This document shows positions 54,868 to 62,424 of a stretch of DNA of 64,000 nucleotides, piece after piece. Below the pieces are notes generated by a model. That model had not been told where the DNA came from, did not search any database, and saw only the letters and a list, made by a program, of their open reading frames with translations. Where the stretch lies: contig CBDATJ010000008.1 of the NCBI GenBank assembly GCA_965199895.1, forward strand, positions 62,001-126,000. Reading direction: 5' to 3'. Each line of letters starts with the position of its first letter. Within the stretch, counting starts at the first letter, position 1. Position numbers and translations under genes: made by a program. Source of the stretch: Bin55 sp965199895 (GTDB taxonomy: Bacteria > Pseudomonadota > Gammaproteobacteria > Pseudomonadales > Azotimanducaceae).

Positions 54868-55202
54868 GCAAACTCCGAATTAATGTAGGTTGGGTCGCTT
54901 CAGACTCGTCTATAGTCGTTCTGTTCTTTCAATTAAGACTATTGGTCGGACTGAAATTGATGGGTGGATTTTAACAAGCCATTTCATTCACACAGTGCAA
55001 TAAGGCCTCTAATGATCGTTACACGAACAAGTGTCACCAAGGGCATGAAACATCTGCTATTTTTCGGGGTGCAGAGGGAATAATCGATTACCATCAAAAG
55101 TTCACTCTGTCCAAGCTGTGGTTCTTTTTGAATGAGACTAATTCACTAAACTCTTGAGTAGAGCGAACACTGAACGAGGATCACATTGTTCAATTCAAAA
55201 CT

Positions 55203-56600
55203 CTACCGCTGAGGGCTTTTCAGACATTCAGCAACCATCTGGAAAATTCCACCAAACGAACCATTGCTCATGATGATGACATGGGTTTGTCGGGAGTGGG
55301 TAGTACAGATTTCTTCAACCAATTTGTCCAAATTGCTTTCCACTCGCATAGGGATAGTTGATCCCACAAGCAGTTCATTGAGATCCCAGTGAGTGGTTGG
55401 AGATTGAAACCAAACCACTTCGTCTGCAGAGGAACAGCAGTGTTTCAGATCTTCTCTCAGGGTGCCGAGAGACATGGTGTGAGTGCGGGGCTCAATCACT
55501 GCAATCACGTGCTCGTCACCCACATGTGTTTTCAATCCACGAAGTGTTGACTCGATAGCAGTGGGGTGATGTGCGAAATCACTGTAGACAGTGGTAGATG
55601 AGTTCTGTGCAATCACTTCCATACGTCGTTTCACACCGCTAAAGCTGCTCAAGTGTTTGATCGCGTCTTCGATGGAGACTCCAGCACAGTGTGCTGCGAG
55701 TATTGCTGACATACCGTTTGCAACGTTGTGCTCACCCAACAGAGCCCAATTCACAGTACCCACACTCCCGAACTCGGAAGATTCAACACTAAAGGATGAG
55801 CCATCTGACGAATTCATGACTGCGGTAAATTCAGGATTCTGTTCAGGTGATTGTGTTACACAGAATCTAGTAATTGGAGTCCAGCAACCTCTTTGTAAGA
55901 CTTCTTCAATCTCGGGATGATTGGAGGGTGCGATGACCGAGCCATTACCGGGTACCGATCGAAGCAAGTGCTGAAACTGATATTTGATAGCTTCTAGATT
56001 GGGGAAGATGTCAGCATGGTCAAACTCAAGTGAGGTTACAACCAGTACATGGGGTCGGTAATGTAAGAATTTTGATCGACGATCAAAGTAAGAGGTATCG
56101 TATTCGTCTGCTTCAATCACGAAGTACTTCCCCTTTCCTAAGCAGGCAGATTGATCGAAATTTCGTGGGACACCACCAATCAAATACCCCGGCTCAAGCC
56201 CTGCTTGAGATAGGATCCAGGTCACCATTGCGGTGGTAGTAGTCTTTCCGTGTGTTCCCGATATGGCTATGACCTTCCGCTGCCGAAGCAAGTGTTCTCC
56301 GAGCCATTCGGCACCTGAGTAATAGCTTAGATCGTTTGCCAGTACGTACTCCAGGGGTGCACTTCCTCTTGGTAAGTTGGCATTACCGACAATCACCGCC
56401 TCGGGTTCTGGTGACAATTGTTTGGGGTCAAAATGGTCGTAAACGGTCACATCTGCAGCAGCTAATTGGTCACTCATCGGAGGATAAATCGGTCCATCAA
56501 ACCCAGCAACCTTGAACCCAGCTTCTCGTGCTAAACATGCTAGGCTACCCATGAGGGTTCCCCCGATCCCCATAAAGTACAAGCTTCGGTCCTGACTCAC
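55203..56600 (-). CDS. mpl: UDP-N-acetylmuramate:L-alanyl-gamma-D-glutamyl-meso-diaminopimelate ligase
   Basis: Mpl re-attaches the murein tripeptide to UDP-MurNAc, recycling peptidoglycan. The 465-residue protein shows the Mur ligase order: YFMGIGGTLMGSLACLAREA at the start, ATP-binding AISGTHGKTTTTAMV near residue 110, FVIEADEYDTSYFDRRSKFL near 175, LEFDHADIF, and the C-terminal DFAHHPTAI domain. The start is GTG at 56600, which overlaps the stop of the upstream membrane-protein gene; the frame extends farther, but the extra residues are not family-like. Recycling by Mpl is mainly found in proteobacteria. The gene follows a membrane-protein pair in one operon. Confidence 0.94.
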   Translation of the reverse strand: MSQDRSLYFMGIGGTLMGSLACLAREAGFKVAGFDGPIYPPMSDQLAAADVTVYDHFDPKQLSPEPEAVIVGNANLPRGSAPLEYVLANDLSYYSGAEWLGEHLLRQRKVIAISGTHGKTTTTAMVTWILSQAGLEPGYLIGGVPRNFDQSACLGKGKYFVIEADEYDTSYFDRRSKFLHYRPHVLVVTSLEFDHADIFPNLEAIKYQFQHLLRSVPGNGSVIAPSNHPEIEEVLQRGCWTPITRFCVTQSPEQNPEFTAVMNSSDGSSFSVESSEFGSVGTVNWALLGEHNVANGMSAILAAHCAGVSIEDAIKHLSSFSGVKRRMEVIAQNSSTTVYSDFAHHPTAIESTLRGLKTHVGDEHVIAVIEPRTHTMSLGTLREDLKHCCSSADEVVWFQSPTTHWDLNELLVGSTIPMRVESNLDKLVEEICTTHSRQTHVIIMSNGSFGGIFQMVAECLKSPQR

Positions 56601-57124
56601 TCGGTGACTCCAGTTGGATCGGGCACTATAGGTTGACCAACCAATAACGCTGCAACATTGATAGCCAGAATAGTAAATACAGTACTCCACAGTATGGCCG
56701 CAGGGAATGAAATATCCATTGAATCTCTCAGTATTGCACCGACAACGATGACCCGATATATCCAGAGTAATGCAGAGAGTGGACTGAGGATGTGTTCATC
56801 CAACTCCAGGACCAAGACGAACAGTGCGAGGAAATCAAAGAAGATTCTGGTACCAAGAATGGCAGAGAGAGTGTGTCGAAATCGTGATTCTTTTTGGATC
56901 ACACGCAAGGCAATGTAGACAAATAGAACAAGAAATATGAGGATAGCAAATGTCAAAATCTGCAAATGTATCGTAGACTCGTAACCACGCAGTTGGGCAA
57001 ACACCCATGCAGCAATACCGATCAAACTGCAATTGAGCACAATCACTTTGATGCTTGAATCGACTTCTGCAACCTTCGCTTTGAGGGCACAGATTTTTAG
57101 GTATGTCAGATATAGCTGTAGCAT
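56597..57124 (-). CDS. Yip1-like multi-pass membrane protein (first of a pair)
   Basis: This is a 175-residue integral membrane protein with five hydrophobic segments and no catalytic motif. The N-terminal half (VIVLNCSLIGIAAWVFAQL) and TILAINVAALLVG at the end give the look of a small Yip1/DUF1282-type protein, but the match is weak. It is overlapped by mpl (GTGA) and lies 56 bp after a second protein of similar size and layout. Together they may have a shared envelope role; this is inferred only from operon position. Confidence 0.55.
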   Translation of the reverse strand: MLQLYLTYLKICALKAKVAEVDSSIKVIVLNCSLIGIAAWVFAQLRGYESTIHLQILTFAILIFLVLFVYIALRVIQKESRFRHTLSAILGTRIFFDFLALFVLVLELDEHILSPLSALLWIYRVIVVGAILRDSMDISFPAAILWSTVFTILAINVAALLVGQPIVPDPTGVTE

Positions 57125-57180
57125 CGGTGCAGTGCTGCTGATTGACTACTACTTGTATAAGGTTCGCAGATTGACTTCGT

Positions 57181-57681
57181 TTAGATCGGAGTCGGAGAAG
57201 TGAAAAACAACGCTACTAGTAGACTGATCAATAATTTGACTACAAAGACACCCAAAATGCAAAGGAAGACGTTCTTCGCTTCAATGGCTTGTTGCAGGAT
57301 ATAACCGGTCACACAAACGACCCAGACGGCCGCAACAATATTGACCATGTCACCCGGAATGAACAACGCGGAAATATTGCAAATCAGCAGAATGATCACA
57401 CAGGTACCGAAGTAACTTGATAGTGTCTTGACCAATCGCTCTGGCACACCTCGTTTATTGAGTATCAGAAAGATGACGATTGCGAAAGCAGCTTCCAGTA
57501 CCAACCTGAAAATCAAAGCACCAACAAAGCCACTAACACTTCCTGCCAATAGGACGGGAACAGCTGTTATTGCAAGCAAGAGGATTGCTAGTAGCGCTAC
57601 TTCTTGGCCGCTGCCTTGAAGCTGAGAGGGTGATCCTCGAAAAGTACACAACAACCATAAAGGTTTCAATGCGTATTGCAT
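57181..57681 (-). CDS. Yip1-like multi-pass membrane protein (second of a pair)
   Basis: This is a 166-residue integral membrane protein with an N-terminal soluble stretch followed by five hydrophobic segments (VALLAILLLAITAVPVLLAG onward). Layout resembles Yip1-domain proteins: a short amphipathic N-terminus followed by a membrane bundle with FYL-like turns. It is the first gene of the mpl operon on the minus strand and divergent from the phosphofructokinase gene; the 60-bp gap should hold both promoters. No function is assigned. Confidence 0.55.
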   Translation of the reverse strand: MQYALKPLWLLCTFRGSPSQLQGSGQEVALLAILLLAITAVPVLLAGSVSGFVGALIFRLVLEAAFAIVIFLILNKRGVPERLVKTLSSYFGTCVIILLICNISALFIPGDMVNIVAAVWVVCVTGYILQQAIEAKNVFLCILGVFVVKLLISLLVALFFTSPTPI

Positions 57682-57739
57682 GTGTGCGGGGATGCTCCTG
57701 TGTTAAATGTAATACCTGAACTTGAAAGCTAACAGTCCT

Positions 57740-58999
57740 ATGTCTTCACGAAATGCTATCTATGCGCAGTCTGGCGGTGTCACCGCAGTTATCAACACAA
57801 CTGCGAGTGGGTTAATTCAAACCTGTCGGCAAAACTCCAGTAGTGTTAGAAATGTTCTCGCTGCCAAGAACGGCATAGTGGGAATTTTAAGAGAGGAACT
57901 ATTTGACACTAGTCTAGAGCTCGAAGCAGACATAGAGAAATTAAGGACGACTCCCGGTGGCGCATTTGGTTCTTGTCGATTCAAGATTAAGGATGCGAGT
58001 GCGAAAGACCCCACCATCCAACGATTATTTCAGGTGTTTGATGCACATGATGTGGGCTATTTCTTCTATAACGGGGGTGGAGACTCACAGGATACCACCC
58101 GAAAGATCTCACACTTTAGCAAAGAGTTGGGCTATAACCTCCAGTGCATCGGAATTCCGAAAACAGTTGACAACGATCTAGCGGAAACGGACACCAGTCC
58201 TGGCTTTGGCTCGGTAGCAAAGTATGTGGCGATTGCAGTGCGAGAAGCAGCTTTGGACGTACGGTCGATGTGTGATACCTCAACGAAGGTGTTTATCTTG
58301 GAGGTCATGGGTAGGCACACCGGTTGGATTGCAGCAGCAGGTGGTTTAGCGAGTTCTGAAGGAGAAGGACCACCACACATCATCCTATTTCCAGAGATCC
58401 CGTTCGATGAGCACAACTTTCTAGAACAAGTCTCGACAACTATCAACTCACAAGGTTATTGTGTGATCGTTGCTTCGGAGGGCATTCGAGACTCATCGGG
58501 TCAATTTTTGTCTGACGCAGGGACGGTAGATTCGTTCGGACACGTTCAACTAGGTGGAGTCGCTCCAACCCTAGCCACGATGGTGTCTGAAAAACTCAAT
58601 CTCAAACATCACTATGCCATAGCCGACTATCTCCAACGTTCAGCACGACACATTGCGTCTGAAACAGATGTTGAACATGCTTATGCTGTAGGCAAGGCGG
58701 CGGTCGAAGCTGCCATCGACGGAGTGAATGGGGCTATGGTCGTGATCAAACGCATCTCCAATGAACCCTATCGATGGTCTGTCGATGTCACATCCCTTGA
58801 TGGTGTTGCGAACCGCGAGGAAACGGTCCCGCGAAACTATATCACCGAAAACGGGTTCGGGATCACTGAACAAGCACGCCAATATCTCTTACCTTTGATT
58901 CAAGGAGAGTCGTTTCCACACTATAAGCAGGGTCTACCTGAGTACGTGCAGTTGAAGAATCAACTGGTGAGCAAGCGACTTCCTAAATTTGAACCTTAG
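57740..58999 (+). CDS. Pyrophosphate--fructose 6-phosphate 1-phosphotransferase
   Basis: PPi-dependent phosphofructokinase carries out the reversible fructose 6-phosphate / fructose 1,6-bisphosphate step using pyrophosphate. The 419-residue protein shows AIYAQSGGVTAVINTTASGL (phosphate site), FFYNGGGDSQDTTRK, where the family aspartate replacing the ATP-type glycine marks PPi use, GIPKTVDNDLAETDTSPGFG with the catalytic TVDND, and EVMGRHTGWIAAAGGLA. ATG 57740 was chosen over an upstream TTG at 57722. It is convergent with the membrane pyrophosphatase gene, so enzymes consuming and storing PPi lie side by side. Confidence 0.92.
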   Translation: MSSRNAIYAQSGGVTAVINTTASGLIQTCRQNSSSVRNVLAAKNGIVGILREELFDTSLELEADIEKLRTTPGGAFGSCRFKIKDASAKDPTIQRLFQVFDAHDVGYFFYNGGGDSQDTTRKISHFSKELGYNLQCIGIPKTVDNDLAETDTSPGFGSVAKYVAIAVREAALDVRSMCDTSTKVFILEVMGRHTGWIAAAGGLASSEGEGPPHIILFPEIPFDEHNFLEQVSTTINSQGYCVIVASEGIRDSSGQFLSDAGTVDSFGHVQLGGVAPTLATMVSEKLNLKHHYAIADYLQRSARHIASETDVEHAYAVGKAAVEAAIDGVNGAMVVIKRISNEPYRWSVDVTSLDGVANREETVPRNYITENGFGITEQARQYLLPLIQGESFPHYKQGLPEYVQLKNQLVSKRLPKFEP

Positions 59000-59020
59000 C
59001 GAGAGCTTCCGTGAACCTAC

Positions 59021-61081
59021 CTAGGCGATCACAGGAGCGATGACTAGGCTCACGATAGCCATGACGTTAATCAGAATGTTCATACTTGGGCCCGATGTAT
59101 CTTTGAATGGATCTCCGACTGTGTCTCCAACCACCGTGGCTGCATGAGTTTCTGAACCTTTTAGGTGACCATCCCCAAGAGCTCCCTTCTCTACGTATTT
59201 CTTTGCGTTATCCCAAGCACCACCGGCGTTTGCCATGGTGAGAGCGAGGAGAACACAACCCACTAAGCCACCGCCCAGTAATCCTCCGAGAGCTTCTGCG
59301 CCAAGGGTGAAACCAATGAGTGGAGGTAAGAATACGGCAATAGCACCCGGCAAAATCATGCGAGTAAGTGCAGCATTAGTTGCAATCTGGATACATTTTT
59401 CGTTATCAGGTTCTGATGTACCTTCTCTTAAACCCGCAATCTCTCGGAACTGTCGACGGATTTCTTCAATCATGCGTTCAGCAGCAGAACCAACTGCACT
59501 CATGGTAATTGATGCAATGAGGAAGGCAGTGAGTCCACCGACAAACAAGCCAATCAGCACACGGGGATCACCGAGATGCAATAGAAACTCTTCACCACGT
59601 ACGTAGTTAATAGCTTCAACAAATGCTGCAATGATCGCAAGAGCAGCGAGTGCTGCTGCACCGATTGCAAATCCCTTACCCATAGCCGCTGTGGTATTTC
59701 CGAGTTCGTCGAGGGAATCGGTGATTTCGCGAACGTCTTTGCCGAGCCCCCCCATTTCAGCGATGCCACCAGCATTGTCAGCGATCGGTCCATAAGCATC
59801 CACTGCCATAGTCATACCAACGGTAGCTAGCAGTCCGACGGCGGCAACTGCAACTCCATACAGTCCAGCCAGATGGGTAGAAATAAAGATGATGGCACAA
59901 ATGCTGATCACTGGGATCACCACCGATTGCATTCCGATAGCCAATCCAGAGATGAGCACAGTGGCTGAACCAGTTTTGCCTTGTTCAGCTATTCGTTCGA
60001 TGGGTCGTCCTGAGGTGTAGTACTCAGTAATCAAACCGATGATGATGCCACCCACTGCTCCCGCGAGTACGCTGAGCCAAATATTGATGTTGAGTCCCGA
60101 ATAAGAGGTGACGATAAAGTAGGCAGCAACGATAAAGAGTACAGGTGTCACCGTCATACCCAGTCGTAGTGCTAGGGCAGGGTTGCGATTGGATTGTGTA
60201 CGAACCAAAACGATACCCAAAATCGAGCAAACCAAACCAACCGAAGCTAAAGCAAGGGGTAGGAACATCAACGCGCCTCTATTTGCTTCAACTCCCTCTG
60301 CAAACAATAAATCAAGCGCTTCAGCACCCAATGTAGACGCAATGGCGATACTCGCAATCATCGAACCACAATAGGATTCAAAAATGTCTGAACCCATGCC
60401 TGCAACATCGCCGACGTTGTCTCCAACATTGTCAGCAATCACACCTGGGTTTCGGGGATCATCTTCTGGGATATTCTCTTCAGTCTTACCTACAAGATCT
60501 GCACCCACGTCAGCACTCTTGGTATAGATTCCACCACCAACACGAGAGAACAATGCAACCGAAGATGCCCCCATGCCAAATCCGTGAATGTGATGGGCAT
60601 GTACCGGATCGTTGCCGAAGAAGAAATAGACCAATCCCAATCCCAATAAACCTAAGGAAGCAACCGCGAGTCCCATGATGGAACCACCAAAGAATGCGGC
60701 GGATAAAGCTGCTGCAGGCCCGCGAGTTTGGGCCGCTGTTGTTGTTCGTACATTAGCTTTGGTAGCTGTGTACATGCCGAACCAGCCTGCTCCAGCTGAG
60801 GCTATTGCACCCGCTGCAAACGCAACCGCTGTTCTCCATCCCAAATGTTCTTGCTCCAGATAAAGCAAAATGATCAAAATACCCGAAAAGATCGCCAATA
60901 GACTGTATTCGCGGCGCATAAAAGTCATGGCACCTTCGTGAATTTGTTTGGCAATGTGACGAACCTTTGTCTCCCCTTCGGGGTATCGTTTGACCAACAT
61001 GAAGATCACGTAAGCAACAATGAGTCCAAAGACACCGAGGATGATGGGGATGAGGCGTATAAGAAATTCGTCGTTCATCAA
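59021..61081 (-). CDS. hppA: Membrane-bound ion-pumping pyrophosphatase, K+-dependent type
   Basis: This protein couples PPi hydrolysis to H+ and/or Na+ pumping. The 686-residue protein has about 16 membrane segments. Conserved motifs are the substrate site GGGIYTKSADVGADLVGK near residue 205, ADNVGDNVGDVAGMGSDIF, and the C-terminal GDTVGDPFKDTSGPS. The subfamily marker reads GNTTAAMGKGFAIGAA near residue 490: alanine where K+-independent enzymes have lysine, so it belongs to the K+-dependent class. Whether it pumps Na+ cannot be settled by eye. It starts with ATG at 61081 and ends 21 bp from the convergent phosphofructokinase gene. Confidence 0.93.
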   Translation of the reverse strand: MMNDEFLIRLIPIILGVFGLIVAYVIFMLVKRYPEGETKVRHIAKQIHEGAMTFMRREYSLLAIFSGILIILLYLEQEHLGWRTAVAFAAGAIASAGAGWFGMYTATKANVRTTTAAQTRGPAAALSAAFFGGSIMGLAVASLGLLGLGLVYFFFGNDPVHAHHIHGFGMGASSVALFSRVGGGIYTKSADVGADLVGKTEENIPEDDPRNPGVIADNVGDNVGDVAGMGSDIFESYCGSMIASIAIASTLGAEALDLLFAEGVEANRGALMFLPLALASVGLVCSILGIVLVRTQSNRNPALALRLGMTVTPVLFIVAAYFIVTSYSGLNINIWLSVLAGAVGGIIIGLITEYYTSGRPIERIAEQGKTGSATVLISGLAIGMQSVVIPVISICAIIFISTHLAGLYGVAVAAVGLLATVGMTMAVDAYGPIADNAGGIAEMGGLGKDVREITDSLDELGNTTAAMGKGFAIGAAALAALAIIAAFVEAINYVRGEEFLLHLGDPRVLIGLFVGGLTAFLIASITMSAVGSAAERMIEEIRRQFREIAGLREGTSEPDNEKCIQIATNAALTRMILPGAIAVFLPPLIGFTLGAEALGGLLGGGLVGCVLLALTMANAGGAWDNAKKYVEKGALGDGHLKGSETHAATVVGDTVGDPFKDTSGPSMNILINVMAIVSLVIAPVIA

Positions 61082-61230
61082 TTCTCCAGATATTCTTAAG
61101 GACGAGTATGGATAGGGCGGTTCGAAGGCGATATGATATTGAACACCCCGCCCATGGACGATAGAGGCTAGCGTGGATTCAACACGACACTAGACCTCGT
61201 TGAATCCGTGTCTTGAGCATCGATGCTGAA

Positions 61231-61743
61231 TTACGTTCCATTCTCTCTGTAGGGGAACCTGTGAGTGATCGAATCGCCGTTTTTCATCGAAAATGTGATT
61301 TCGTGATAGTCCTCTTCAGTGTCTTGAACTCGGAACAACATCAGGTGCTTCCCACCAGGTTCGAGGACTAACGATCCGTCTGGGTTTACTGATAGCGCGC
61401 TCAGTCGACGCATTCGGTGGACTCCATCATTTCGTTCTGAGATATGAAACTCAATTGCACCAATGGTTTCAGAGCTTGCAGAAGTGAAAACCACCTCTTT
61501 ATCAGAGTTATTCTCAATGTTGACATATCCCGCTGTTGTCGTCTTTTCAGCGACTAGGGGACGAATCCAAGCATCAGAGATCTGAACTTCGTTGGTTTGA
61601 CGAGAACATCCTGGTATCACAAAAAAAAGTAGTGCACAGGTTGTCCAGGCGACCAATTTGGTCTGGAGGTTGTATTCCGTCGTAACGCTGTTGTGACAGT
61701 GTCGAGTGAGTAAATGGACCGGAGTTGAGATGCTTTTTAGCAA
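61231..61743 (-). CDS. PCu(A)C-type periplasmic copper chaperone lipoprotein
   Basis: This is a PCu(A)C (DUF461) protein that delivers Cu(I) to the CuA site of cytochrome oxidase in other bacteria. The copper ligands are visible in the order IEFHISERNDGVHRMRRL, then GGKHLMLFRV (H-M ... H-x-M pattern). A signal ends in a lipobox-like LLFFVIPGC near residue 46, giving a lipoprotein, with the first 20-30 residues longer than usual; an internal start is possible. It lies between the pyrophosphatase and tRNA-Phe genes. The family call is firm. Confidence 0.85.
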   Translation of the reverse strand: MLKSISTPVHLLTRHCHNSVTTEYNLQTKLVAWTTCALLFFVIPGCSRQTNEVQISDAWIRPLVAEKTTTAGYVNIENNSDKEVVFTSASSETIGAIEFHISERNDGVHRMRRLSALSVNPDGSLVLEPGGKHLMLFRVQDTEEDYHEITFSMKNGDSITHRFPYRENGT

Positions 61744-61762
61744 TCTGGAATTTCGAAAAAAG

Positions 61763-61838
61763 TGGTGGCCAGGGGCAGAATTGAACTGCCGACACGAGGA
61801 TTTTCAGTCCACTGCTCTACCAACTGAGCTACCTGGCC
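61763..61838 (-). tRNA. trnF: tRNA-Phe (GAA anticodon)
   Basis: This is a 76-base tRNA including an encoded CCA. The acceptor arms GGCCAGG and CCTGGCC pair fully, the D arm reads TAGCTCAGTTGGTAGAGCA, and the anticodon loop is CTGAAAA with GAA, as in tRNA-Phe. The T loop TTCAATT lies in a perfect stem. It is a common integration target for islands, but no integrase is near. Confidence 0.96.
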
Positions 61839-61920
61839 AATGCAATCAATTTCGTAGTAGCACGAGGTTCGTGAATTTTAAGGATTGACTGCTGATCCTT
61901 ATCACTCTAACAATCGAACG

Positions 61921-61995
61921 TGGAGGGGGAAACGAGATCCGAACTCCGCGCCCCCACCTTAGCAAGGTTGCGCTCTAACACTGAGCTATTCCTGC
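61921..61995 (-). pseudogene. Degenerate tRNA-Gly-like sequence
   Basis: This stretch on the minus strand begins GCAGGAATAGCTCAG and ends with CTCGTTTCCCCCTCCA, clearly related to tRNA-Gly(GCC). The acceptor stem has two mismatches, the D loop has lost its GG, the T stem has an inserted G and two mismatches, the anticodon stem has one A-G mismatch, and the anticodon loop reads TTGCTAA, giving GCT (Ser) in place of GCC. It is probably a decayed tRNA copy, less likely an unusual functional RNA. It lies about 80 bp upstream of tRNA-Phe on the same strand. Confidence 0.7.
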
Positions 61996-62424
61996 TGTGT
62001 GACCAATTTTAGAGACGGATAGCTTCGTTGTCGAAAATATAATACGATTGAAGCAGTGTTACCTAAACTGCTATGAGTAACGAACGTGGCTGACACACAG
62101 GCAAGCTCCTATGACTCTCTTCCCCATCTAGCGGTTATTGGTTCCTTGTGTTGTCACTCAGTCAAATGTCCGTTTCAAATGACCTAGATTTGGTACGTAC
62201 TCTACAATCGATGCTAAAACCTGGGTCTGAGACTAACGTATTGGAACAACATCGTGGTAGCACCACCAAACTGCAACAGTCACTATCAAGGCAACACGGC
62301 AGTGATCCAATCACGATAGAGATTGATTTATACCGACAATTCATTCACAATACTCGAAGAGTAGGAGTGTGCTCTTGAAGCGATGGATGGTTGAATTGCT
62401 GTATACACATTTAAAGGTGAATTC
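61996..62424. other. Intergenic region before the RND exporter gene
   Basis: A plus-strand frame of about 70 codons from ATG 62166 is open here, but it has no ribosome binding site and no recognisable protein features, so it is not called. The last bases carry AAAGGTGA, a good ribosome binding site for the exporter gene. Confidence 0.4.

Noticed and set aside
61763..61838. tRNA-Phe as the integration target of the ICE
   Set aside because: It lies more than 20 kb from the element, and no integrase or repeated tRNA 3' end was found near it.
62166..62378. Frame of about 70 codons upstream of the RND gene
   Set aside because: No ribosome binding site or recognisable features; could be a small gene but cannot be supported.
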